Shown here one piece after another: positions 13,468 to 25,619 of a DNA stretch of 64,000 bases. The notes under the pieces are model-generated. The model searched no databases and had not been told where the DNA came from. It was given only the letters and a program-made list of their open reading frames with translations. The stretch's first letter is position 1. Each line of letters starts with the position of its first letter. A program made the position numbers and the translations under genes. The stretch is from Ascaris suum (taxonomy: Eukaryota; Nematoda; Chromadorea; Rhabditida; Ascarididae): the NCBI GenBank assembly GCA_013433145.1, contig CM024181.1, forward strand, positions 4,464,001 through 4,528,000. Direction: 5' to 3'.

Positions 13468-14650
13468 TTAGCTATAAGTTGAAAAAGTATAACCATTACA
13501 AAAGGAAAGTTTATTCTTTAAGGAAACTTTATCAGTTCTTCAACACTTCAAGAGAAATAACTTTTTAGTCATTAATCAATCATTCCCAAAGTTTCTTGAA
13601 AATGCCTATTTATGAGTATAATATTTCATTTATTTTCATTTTCTTCATAGGATTTCTGTTCAGTTCGGCGATTAACAGCGAAAGTTATTATCTCTCTGCA
13701 AATTTCATAGACTATCATATGATTGCGAGTAATATTGTCCACATTAGCTTCCATGATTTGAATTTTTAAGCATTGCAAAACAGATTTGATTGATTTGCAT
13801 TGCGAAAAAATACCTTACCAGTGACGAGACGAGGGAAACAGATTCTATTGCACTGTTCCTCCCTCCCCGCCGCCACTTAAAGAAGGCTCTAGAATTTTAG
13901 GGATTTCCGCTTGTTTCTTTAGAAACTTCTGGGTGATGCTCAGAGTGAAAATGCGATTCATTCTTGAACACTAAGATCTGATACTAGTTTGTTTGAACGA
14001 GTAAGAAGGCTGTTTGAAAAAAGTTAAATGCAATTTAAGATTGCAATTGAAAGACTCATCTGATTGAAAACATTTCAGTTTTCTTGGCTTTATTGGTTCC
14101 AAATGCTTTAAAATTGCAATAAAATATTTTCGATTCCTCTTTCTTTCATAAGATGTTAATCCTTTTTTTGCAAGTAAGTCAACTCCTTTATATGCAAATT
14201 TATCAACGAAAATAAGCAATCGGCTCGACAACCACAAGAACAACAATATTACATACACATAAAATTTGAAATAGCATCCAAAGAAGTCGCTATCGTTCAA
14301 AACAACCTTTAAAAAAAGCAAAGTAAGTGAAATCACTCAAAGCCATATGAACAATCACGGTTCCAGATCATATGCAAATGTGTTTTTTATTCAAAATATT
14401 CTAAGACAGCTCCAAATCAGCAAAATCTCATTAGGAGCCACTATCCACCATTATCGTAGGAATAGAAAAACGATCGCCAGTTGAAGCGCTCTAAATCTCA
14501 CGAATCTTTCAGTTCGGAGGAACATAAATAAGCCGAAAACATTTCTATCGTTCAATATTCCCCTTCGAGAGGAATTTTGTTTCCAAGGTGAAAAAATGTC
14601 TGATCGAAGTTCAGGCAGGATGCTTCAATTTTCTACAGCATTAACGATTA
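13468..14650. other. Intergenic, tail-to-tail between plus gene and GT92 gene
   Basis: AT-rich spacer between two convergent genes. The one long open frame here (13971-14336, minus) is AT-rich, hydrophobic low-complexity sequence without splice signals, and I do not support it as a gene. Confidence 0.5.
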
Positions 14651-17600
14651 CTAAAGCATGTTGAGCTTCTTAAGAGTAGCAGTAACTCGTTGTATAAGTG
14701 CATCAGCGAATCTATCAAGGCTTTTATCATCTATTGTCACCTTCTCAAGGTTAGTGCATTCTTTTCGGGACTCAACCGGGCACCGCTCCTTGTAGTGTAG
14801 CTTCAAAGCCACTTCCTTTTTTGCATAGATCGTACGTGAGACGTTTGCGTGCAGCCGATGCAAAGCGAAATGATTGAAAACAGTTGCCACCGATTTTGTG
14901 CTGCAAAAGTTGAACTCCACAAGCTGAACTGTAGCAATGAAAATTAGAGCTCACAAGCAACGGCGTTCATCTACGAAAATTTGCTACTGAAAAAGTGACC
15001 CCCTCCCCAACGTGTTGCTCGTCGAGTTGAAACCATACAACGAATATCTGTATTCTTTTGCACAGCATTAAAATCAACGTTTAACATAGTTCTCCGATAA
15101 GACGGGTAGTGCACGTAACACGGTTTTCAAATAGGACAGGTGGTGCGAGTTCATTCAATGAAAATATGAGAGATCAATTCTTGGAAAATTTAAGGCAATT
15201 TTAGAGAAATGAGACAGGCAAATTTTCTCGACCAATTTCTTGCCTCTGATATCTTACAAATCATTGATGCATATTTTGTGGAGTATTAAGTGTTTTCGAA
15301 ATATTATTGATTATTTCTTGAAATGCTGTGGACGTTTACTTTAAAAAATCGGTAGGTTACAGTTTCCTTCAGAGTTACGAATTATCTGATGAAGGGAATC
15401 AGGAGAGGAAGGGAGAGGATAAGAAAGGAAAAGAGAAGAGAAAGGAGTTTTGTAAAGAACCACAGAATAAGAATGCATTACATGTGTAGAAGTAAGTCAC
15501 TTTTTTCCAGTATATTGAAGTAGAGAGAATCAACTTTAGAGAGAACAATTTAAGCGGAAGAAATATTGAGGTAAAGAAGTTCATCCGAAATTTAGCACTC
15601 ATAAGTGCCAGTATGAATGTCAAGACTTACCTCGTAAAACTCTTGCCATAATCGCCTGCTTTACTTATTTCTTGTGACATACGTCTATTACGTAGCATAT
15701 ACATATACGCAGGAACGGTGTTATCCGTATGTGAGGTAGGAAATTTAAACGCGTTCCGAATAGATATTGAAGTCACTTCATACTTTAGTGAGTCGCCGAT
15801 CACATCATGCAACATTTCGATCCACGTGTCTCTCTTCAGTGGTACGACCACCTCATCGATATCGACAATTAGAATATATTCGTGTGTGTCGATATGCCTA
15901 AATGGAAAATGCGTCATTTTCATTCAAATATCAACTTTTAGCCTTTTTCTAAGCTTGCACGATTGTTTTTGAAGACCTTCTTTATCGATCTATCCTGCAG
16001 CAATTTCCAGAAGAAAAACAAATGAATGTAGATGTACAACAATAATTGCGGTTGACGCGTTTAACCTATACTGATAGAATGGACTGCTTTAAATGTTTTG
16101 TTGACTTTTAAAATCAATTTTAAATCTTTTTATTATCTAAATTTTAGTAATCGACTCAAGAAAAAAGGCTATCATGGTACAATATTAAGCAATGAATAGT
16201 TGAACTCTCTCTAAACTAAATGATCACCAGAATGCAGCAATTGCTTATAAAGAAGACCTTCGGAAACTGCAGGAAAGCGTCAAGAGTTTACATTTGCATA
16301 ATAGCTTGAAACGTTTATTATCAGTGCTTTTCTTTTTTACTTCACAAATGATTTGATAAGAGTGACCATAAGGTTGGCTTCAATATGGCAGATCTCAGTG
16401 TGTCAACAACAGTGTTTTAAAATAAAAACAATAACCAACAATCGAATCTATTCATAGGAATGAACTCACAGCTGATTGTTCTAACCATTTAGATGATTTT
16501 TGATTTACTATTATAAAAGAATCGAGTATTCTTTCAAGATAAATTGTAAAAGATTCATTTCTCCAATTTAAACTATAAGTGAACTTGTAAAGAAAGCAAA
16601 GACGAAAACGTTATAACGATGATTTCTCAAAATGTATGGAATTAGATTGAATAAGTATCAGGAAGGCGATAGTTAAAGGAAATGAATCTGTGGAAACGTT
16701 CGACAAGAAATTCTTTCGAGAATTTCATAAAATGCATAGGAGAATCTTGTTACCATAAGTGAACCATTTTGAAAACATATTAAAACATTGTCATAACCAT
16801 AGAGCTTTTAAATCTTTTGGAACGGATAAGGCTAACTAAAAAAGGAGAATAAAGGGATACCTATAGAGACAATCGTTATAGGGGATAAGTTCATGTCGTC
16901 GTTTTTGCTGCCGATTTCTCCAAATGAATTCACTTCTGAGATAATTTTGATTCGGCGATTCACCAGGCAAATCCAATGGAACCTAAATGAAATTAAATTT
17001 GAAATAATCATTCGATGATATAATCAAGATTTTAAAAAAACGCAAATATTTTCAATTTCCAAAGAAAAAGTATAGAACTCGTGTCGTTGATCGCCGACTA
17101 AGAAAACGGATTGACGATATGCGGAACTGAATAACTCAAAAACGCAAATTAACGAACTTTTTAGTGCAGGTTTTTGCTATAATTTTTGTTGGCGAAGAAT
17201 ATAATTTCAGCGTTTTTATTATTTCTTCCAGTGTGGACAAAGAAGACTCCAAAAGAAGCTGAATCATTATGTTCCTCATGATTGACTCTTATTTGAGAAA
17301 ATTGCCTTGTCCTTATCATCGTTTTGTTGGTGAGGACCTTATCATTCAATTTAACCTTGCCGATGCCGATCTATCATTCACTAAGAAAGGATTAATTTAT
17401 GATGAAATGAAATAATTAAAACTATGCAAATATCGTTTTAAAAATCAAGCAATACCACGTTGAGCATTCCATTATTACTGTAATGGTCGAGAACTTGCTG
17501 CGTTTCATTCGAGACAAAGTATGTATAGACAGTAATCGTATCGGCTCCCATTAAATATTGCGCTTCAATCCATTCCACAAATCTTTTGGATATATCCTTC

Positions 17601-19878
17601 ATGAAATCCATTCCCTCAAGAATTACCTCTTATTAAAACATATACTACCAAATAACATAGTAATCAGTATATATGCGCATAGCTATGCCACCAACGAAAT
17701 TACCGCAAAATCACTATCATCTAAGCGAATCTTTCAATCTCCCGATGAGAAGTATTATTTATCCTCTTGTTTTTTTTAAAGAGTTTGCAACAACTGAGAA
17801 CGAAAGGAATGATTTCTCAGAAGCATAGCACAAATCTTTTCCACACTGTTCCATGTGATTTCACATAGCTCATAAACTTCAGATATAGGAAGATCCTTTC
17901 TCGTTATCTAATTTGTAAAAAAATCCATCATTTTTCTGCCAATTCAAAAAAAGATGCGACTTGTCCCTTGAATGAAAACTCTCTCTCATCGTAACTATTC
18001 CATGGAATTCGATTTGGTAATTTTACTCTTAGCTGATCATAGCCATTACAGTCATTTTAAATCATTCGTCTAAGAAGGAGTAATAAAAGATATATTTAAA
18101 TATAAGAAAAAATATAGAAAGAATAGAACATGTAATATAAAAGTTAAGGGTGCAAGACTTAGTTAAAAAACATGCCTTAACACAAACGGCAACACCTTTA
18201 CGGCCGGATTTAGGCGTATTCCTTTTGTTGACTCGAAGTGCGAGTGAACTACTCGAACAGACCGAAAAAGTAAGTTCAACGGTCAAATTTTCGCTATCAT
18301 GCATCCGTCTTGGTATTGGACAAGTGATCAGATTTGGCACATAGAAGAGATCACGTGGATCCCATGCACGTTGCCAAATCTCTCGAACGGTTCCTTCCAC
18401 GTGTGCATTTTTACCGTTTTCCATATCACGTATATTGCAAAATACTTTCTGCGTTGAAGGAATTGAACGATAAGACATAGCCAGCACCTGAAACGATTTT
18501 TATGCACCACTAGAACAATAAAGTACGAAAATTTTCTATTGTTTTGTGTATATGTGTCTACCTGACTCATTGCATAACCAGTACTTCCAAGTCGTTGACA
18601 TAAAATTATTAGATGCAGTTTATTCACTGAGGATATTGCAAGTTTCGCATCTACAAAACAACTGGTAGCCATTCGCATGCTTATATGCTTGTTTCATCTT
18701 CGGCGCTTCTTGACAGTCTTATGGGGCGAACGATACGACGCGTGGAAAATATGTCACGTAACGAGTCACATTAAAAAAAAGCGATCTAACCAACAATGCT
18801 CTCGTTCCCTAAATTCTTGGCAGGTTGCAGTGTACTTGAGGAGGGATATGAAAAAATATGTATGACATTAACCCAATGATGTGCTGTTATAGTTCCTGTG
18901 TTAGCGGAACACTACATTCAAGTATTCATGAAAATACTTCAGAGCAATAATGATTTGTCGACTATCACAATCAGAATGCTTCTCTCTACCAGGTCTATAC
19001 ATGAAAGTACCAATCAGATCAGGAAATTTAGTGCCAGATGTTGATTAATCAACTAATTTGTATACAGGAACATGAAAAACAAGTTAAAACTAAATAGATC
19101 ATCTATTTATACTTGAATGACATGATTTAAGGGAAAGAGTGAGTTGGCTCGACGATCATAAGTTGCCGAATAAAGAAAAAGTCCATCGTTTTCCAGCCAG
19201 CCATGATCCAAAATAACTTCCGGTTCTTTCAAACGACATCTCCAATATTCTTGCACTTCTTTCGGCTGAAAAGAAATCACTTCTAGGAAATAGATGATAA
19301 ACACTGCAGTTGCCCTCTTTGAAAAAAAAAATTAAATCAATGGCGATTAAGTCACTACAATCTGTTTGTTGTAGGTTACGCAGAGAGGGAAATTGATTGA
19401 TCTACTACAAATTGTAACTGTTGGCGACAGGCAGTGGACTGGAGTTCTCTCGAAAACCACTCTACTTCAGAGTGGCTCCAGGGCAATGCTAATTACCTCG
19501 GAGTTGGCCAGAAACTTTTCCTAATCTACTGTTATTCAAATACTTAACGGATAGAGCTTATTGTTCCAACAGTTCATTAAAAGCTCAGCAAAGGAAAAGC
19601 TAAGGCTCTCAGCTTCTCTTCAAGCCATCGCAAACCTTCTCAACGATGCCTCGAATCTCGGCATGTCCATTCTGAAGATCATACATATATTGTAATGTTT
19701 CGAGTACATAATCCATATCGTCGGCGAATGTTCTATTGTGTTTAACAACACTACTGTCTCTCTGTTGCTGTGTATCATTGAATATATTCAATAATGCAAG
19801 CAACACGGTAAGCGAAGCACATACGATCCCGAGACGTGATCTTGAATGCCATATCGACAATGGCGAATTACGATTCAT
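14651..19878 (-). CDS. GT92 (DUF23) family glycosyltransferase
   Basis: Golgi-type glycosyltransferase of family 92, related to enzymes that add beta-1,4-galactose to core fucose on N-glycans; the acceptor here is unknown. Exons (minus): 19636-19878, 19113-19265, 18176-18487, 17456-17614, 16861-16982, 15631-15897, 14651-14900. These give 501 residues plus TAG, a normal length for the family. Residues about 17-32 form a single signal-anchor helix (type II topology). Family landmarks seen: LYSATYDRR and IQVLAMSYR in the N-terminal half, CVKGMDF then RFVEWIE, TVYTYFVS, PYNDCLYR, the metal-binding acidic motif IVDIDEVVVP, and KSFTSTKSV followed by FNHFALH near the C-terminus. The ATG lies 7 bases after a TTTTTTCAG acceptor, consistent with spliced-leader trans-splicing. 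The intron after 18176 begins with GC rather than GT; this is needed to keep CVKGMDF in frame. Confidence 0.95.
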
Positions 19879-19885
19879 CGAAACA

Positions 19886-19896
19886 CTGAAAAAATC
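19886..19896 (-). promoter_or_regulatory. Probable spliced-leader acceptor of the GT92 gene
   Basis: Polypyrimidine run ending in TTTTTTCAG (minus strand) 7 bases before the GT92 start codon. No in-frame upstream exon is needed, so a trans-splice acceptor is the simplest reading. An ordinary cis-splice acceptor after a non-coding exon is the alternative. Confidence 0.5.
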
Positions 19897-21900
19897 AATA
19901 ATTGCACAACGCTAGGAAACTAATTACTTATTGCAATAATAACTGATATGAGGGGTGTTTTAAATGACTATTTGTTTACTATCAAGTCCGATTACAATAA
20001 ATGGTTACTTGTTCAACTTGCCTTACTTTTATCCAATGGTCATTTTTCATAGTGCACTATGTGTGCCCAAATCCGTTTTAATGTCAAATCCGCAATGCCT
20101 ACACAAACAATCCTTTAAATCCGTCGCAATCATCTTATCACTCGCATATTAATTTGATTAGAAGAAACGGAATTATGTCGGTTAAATTTCAAAAAGCATC
20201 AACATGAGGAACTTCTAACCTCCAATCTCCATTTTAAAAATCAACATTAAAAAAATCTCATTCACGGGAAAATGATTGCGACATATTTTATTTCACCAAA
20301 ATAACAACGTTTCTCGATTAATAAAATCGAAAAAAATCTCCTAATAACTTTTAACAAACAAATCGAATAATTTATATTCAAGTCGAAAAATTCAAATACT
20401 TCCGTTTATTCGTTGAATAATAAATTTAAGGAAATAATAATTCAGCAGCGAGGATAATAAAAAAAATTTTCAATACTGAAAAATTTCGGTCCCTATTGAA
20501 CGCTCAGTTTAACTCGCATCCCATAAAATTTTACTGAGTCATTTCGTTCATTTAGTTGATAGAATTTGCGTTTCTTTTTTTTGGCCTCCAATTTATACAG
20601 CATTTCTCAAGTTTCTGTTTACTAGTTCATTAGTTTTTTATTAAGGCAAAACGGAGGAGATTTTTTTTTCGGGATAAATGCGAGTTTCTTGAGAAATTTA
20701 CACAAATCAAATAAACAGACATGAAGTCGAACTAGATTCTTTTTTTCTAAATTCCATTCGAACGAATGATTGCGGCAATGGCAAAAAAATGCTTAGTTTT
20801 TTTTTTCAAGTTTGCATTTAGGCAGCCTGCATTAGCTGTAACTGGCCGAGTAGACACTTAATCGGAGCCAAGTGTAGCCTCATCTTGAAGCACTTCTTTG
20901 CATTCTACACAACTCTTATATTAAACGTGAATAGCACACGACCTGAGAGTGAAGAAGAAAATGAGAATATTTCATCAATGACTTTTATCTTTCAGTTCTT
21001 GAAAATATAGAAAAAATATGGAATACAGCAAGTTTGTGCAAATACCGACGCCTGGCACGTCGCCAGATCACTTTTTGCTCGCGATTGAATGTTGACTGGG
21101 TGTATGCGACCGCTGCCAACCCGACTTGAAGGTCATTCCAGCTGTGGGTCGTTATCGCCACATATTTGAACAAACTTCACCAATTGCCTCTTCCGGACTG
21201 GTGACATCAAAATAGAAATTTTATATGCTAGTGAGGGAAAGTCACCAAAGTCGGCAGCACTTCAAAGACTTCGACGGTGAAATCTGATGAAGTTCCAAAT
21301 AGCTCAGGTACAACTAAACCTCCAAAGTATGTTGCGGTTATTACCTTGCGACGCCAAATTTGACGTTTGCCAACATAAATTTCGCTTCTTTGCTGCACTT
21401 ATTGGCCAGCTAAAGGGGGAAACCTTTGAATTTATAGCATCTCATAAGTGGAAAGGGAAAGGATGGGGAGGGTTTCACTTCAAAACGCTGCCAAATGTGT
21501 GTGCATTTGGATAAGATTTGCATGTTTGCATGTAGAGGGTGTATGGCGTTGATTACGTTACAACATACAAGTTCAGTTTCGCTTTAGTTCCTTCCAATCG
21601 CAATTTTCAACGTCATCTCATTTCTACGAGTGGAACGTTACGATATCAAAATTGCCATCTGTCGCATTTCAAAAGATATAAGGCTCAGTCTAAATGAAGT
21701 TCCCATATGCACAGTACTCATCTAACGAATGCTGGATGATACCAACGCAGTACTGCAGTATTACACCTTAAAACTTGCACGAAATGAACGTCTCAGTTGT
21801 TGGCTACGTGTGTTTGGAATATATTTTCAGCATAAATTCAGTCACGGAAGGGAAGGTGGCGCGGTGGATAGGAGGGGAGAGGGTAGATAGACTATGTTTC
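19897..21900. other. Upstream region of the GT92 gene
   Basis: Mostly AT-rich. A higher-GC patch at about 21030-21500 is open on both strands: minus 20985-21173, and plus 21287-21514, where an ATG is followed after seven codons by a GTACAA donor-like site. Neither shows a family signature. It is a candidate promoter region or an isolated exon; I cannot decide. Confidence 0.3.
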
Positions 21901-21904
21901 GAAT

Positions 21905-22038
<134 letters not shown>

Positions 22039-23099
22039 CAATGGATAGAATGATGGCCTATCAGTGATAACTCGTAGATACGGCATGACAATATGTTGCA
22101 GAGATATCTCGTAGTATTCATAACTATTGTTGAATAACTTGCATTGTAATAAAAATTTCATCGAATGTTTATTTCAGCAAAATTAATTCGCTCGTTTTGT
22201 TCAGCGAATCCGAAGTAATAAAAATAACAAATATGAAATGATGAGTGATTGCGCTTTGATCGGTTGTTGTCAATAGTTTCTGTGATGGTTGGACTCTTCA
22301 AAGTGAAGTGAAATACGCTTAACTGCTAAAGGTATCAGATGGACTGACCTTTAATGTTTGTGCTCGAAGAACTATTGAACAAAGAAATATAGCTTGATCT
22401 CAACTTCAACAACTTTTGAGCTCAGGTTCAACCCAAGTATATACATTTCGGTGAATGTTGCGCTCACACAAGGTACTACCGAGAATTATCCACTTTCACG
22501 GCGGTGACATTTAAACATCGTCTTGCTCCAACTATATGACATCATAAATTCGAGCAGCGTCCTCACAGTTAACTTCCTTCTTTTTTTATTCTTTAATTAC
22601 AAATCAATGCAATGAAAATGTCTGCGCAGTAATGTAGTCAACGCAACATGAAGTACTTCTTTGTTTTCTCTTCTACAGATAAATAAACCATTCCCCGATA
22701 TGACAGCCCAACGAAAAAGTGCAGCCAGACCCGAAATTTTACCCATCAACTGCCATAAGCACTCTCATAATCAATTTTCGAGGTGCATTTTCTATACACG
22801 CCATATGGCATTCATGCATTCATAATTCTCTCAATGGACCCATCATTTTTTTTATGAAGACTGGTTTTTAATGATATACTTACTACATAACTCGTTGAAT
22901 TTCCACTTCCATATAGCACATTCGTTTCATTCATTCAAGAAACAATAACCATTTATTACAATAAAAAAGCATTCAGAGTAAACAAAGAGGGCGCACAAAC
23001 TTCAAACGGCACCAACAAAAGCGACATATTATAACAAGCAGCGCAGTAGAAGATACAGAATTAAAAATCACCGATCGAAACAAATTTTCAACGACTCTT

Positions 23100-23103
<4 letters not shown>

Positions 23104-23193
<90 letters not shown>
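23104..23193. repeat. (AT)n microsatellite, about 45 units
   Basis: Uninterrupted AT dinucleotide tract of about 90 bases, 1.1 kb from the previous one, in the same gene-poor interval. Confidence 0.98.
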
Positions 23194-23195
<2 letters not shown>

Positions 23196-25026
23196 GAAAA
23201 GACGCGTTGAATTTTTATAATACATTAATGAGTCAGCTTGTGTCGTAGAAAGAGAAAAATTGCGTAAAATGTTTACATATATGTTACACGCGACTGCCCT
23301 TAGCAGTCTAGCAGTCTAATACACCTTCCCAGAATTCCATCGACCTCATTTCGATAAATATCTACCTCCTTACCGTCTGTAACCCTTTGGCAGATAACCT
23401 CTATTCCTTCTACCCTCACCGGAATTTCCCCCTTCTATTCTCAACGGAATTAATTCAGAGGCGCAGAAATGCGTGAAGAACTTAAGAGATTGCTCATTTC
23501 GACTTCATTAGGCGAGATGAATAACTAAACAAAGAAATTCAAGGTGGCAGTAAAGGCGAGAAAGTTTTTGAACGTATTACTGAGTTTCTCAGACGGCGAA
23601 AAAGATATTCTTCTCAGCTTTTTGTTTCTTAGTTACCAAGACTGTAAGTTCTCAGAAAATCTCTTCCAAGCAGAACGGCTCATATTCTGTAAAATACGAG
23701 ATACTAAGCACTGTTCAACTTGAAAACACTGACATTCTCTAGGATTCAACCAATGAAACCGGTTTCACTGCTTCATTCGTTGATCGTTTGCCAAATCAAT
23801 GTTTAGCAAGCGTCGAATCATCGAAAATTGCAAAGGCGGACAGGTACGCAAATGAGCTCAAGCCTAAACAAAGGCTCACAATCAAAAATGCAACCCTTGA
23901 TCTGGTTCGACCAATTGGATTTTACAATCTGCCAGAAATAACCGTCCACTCATATTCCTAATGAGATAGCCAAAATTCACTTTTAAATACGATAGTTTCC
24001 AAAACCGACACAACTGTTTCCACTATGTCTTCTGTGAAAAGGGATCTGATTCGATAACAGTTGGCTGATTCTCGCAAAGTGGGTTCTTACTCTTTCCCCT
24101 CCCACCCCTTGCACGTATCTTTGCTTCAATACGTCTTGAATAAAAAAAGGTTGGTCTTAAGACTTTTTGCGAACAACTTTTGAAATCTTAACAGCTAATT
24201 ACTAATAGCACCTAATAATGAGAAGATAAAAGGGTTTAGCTTTATATCTCTATTCGACTGAGCAGTTTTTTTACGGATATTTCTCAAAGAACCTTACGAG
24301 GTCGACGAAATTTGTTCTTCGAATATATTTCATTTAGTTTGCGAAGCGGATGAAATATAATTTCATTATAATATCGTTAAAGAAACTCGCCAAGCAGAAC
24401 GATGAGCGATCGCAATTTTTTAAAGCTTTCAATCGGCTCTCGACGATTTCCGAGGGATATCGATACGAGCGAATTCGCGAGAGAAACGTCGTGCAGTTGG
24501 CGCTGAAATCATTTTCAAATAAACTAAAGTACAGTGAAAACAAAACGATGCAAACGAATAATAACGAGAACATAGAGACACTACATTGTATTTTTCAAAG
24601 AGAATTCTACTGCCCATTCTACTAAATCAAATGAATTAACTGCTTTCAAGCGCTTAAACAATTCGACGGAAATTCGTTGTCTCTTTTAGGACGCGCACGA
24701 TTTTGAAAAAATTGTCATATCTTTCCCAAGTCTTCCGTAAAAAAATAGCCAGACGGAACATCAATACGCAAACATGTACCACAATATTTAACTCCTTACA
24801 ACATATATGAGGGGATAATCATTTTTAAAGGCAAACTACGATACCACAACAAAGGGAAACAGATGCACTGATTATAGTGATGCAAAAGAGGCGACAGAGG
24901 ATAAATTACAGAGATGGAAAAATATGGGCATAGCCAGGATGGAAATAAGTGATATCAGAAATGTCAAACAGTACGCAGAAAAAAACTGGATAATCGACGA
25001 GAGAAATGAAAAAATTCCGCGAAAAT

Positions 25027-25080
25027 AGCGGTCACTACCGCTTCGGTGACACCTCCTGGCTACGCCTGGACGGAGGGGGT
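25027..25080. other. GC-rich element with competing hairpins, possible structured RNA
   Basis: A 54-base GC-rich block in AT-rich DNA. AGCGGT (25027-25032) pairs with ACCGCT (25037-25042) around a CACT loop. GTCAC (25031-25035) can instead pair with GTGAC (25046-25050); the two stems share bases and exclude each other. A second hairpin pairs CCTCC (25052-25056) with GGAGG (25072-25076), with an inner GGC-TAC-GCC stem at 25058-25066. No known RNA family is recognised. It might be a fragment of a mobile element, a small RNA gene or a regulatory element; transcription direction is unknown. Confidence 0.35.
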
Positions 25081-25619
25081 AATAAGACGAAAACTACGAC
25101 ATAATCTGTGCTTTATAATTTTTACCTACATGTTTAGCATATACGATCAATGCACGAGAGTGAGCTGAAACAACCTTTTTTTTAAACAAACGCCGCTGTT
25201 AAAGAAAATAATCTGTACAATTTTTGATGAATGTAACGAATGCAATTGGTCCTGAATGATGTAATGCATTCTGTGACGTGAAGTTTTGAGTCAGTCGAAT
25301 TTTGTTAGAAAATTCTGTATGCTCATTTTTTATTCTTAAATCTCAAAAAAATATATACAAAAGAAAAATTATTCTCAGTTGAATAAAATTATGTATAAGT
25401 ATATGCGCAAAATACCTTACATGGTTTTCTTCAATGTGACATTATAACACATTCATTTATTATCTTCTATATACAACTGACATATGTTTTATTAAGTCCA
25501 ACATTTATCTGCTTCGCAAAACATACGATAAAGATATGTGCAAAACGTGATTTGCAGTGTTTATACCACTGATTGCTTATAATAAAATAAAACTATAAAA
25601 TCGAGTTATAAATTCAAAA

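Noticed and set aside
18062..18175. Extension of the GT92 exon past the GC donor
   Set aside because: Although open for a while, it loses the CVKGMDF family motif and ends in AT-rich low-complexity sequence. Splicing to 17614 fits the family.
19964..20152. 62-codon ATG frame just upstream of the GT92 gene, plus strand
   Set aside because: Hydrophobic, no family match, no splice or poly(A) support; a chance frame is as likely.
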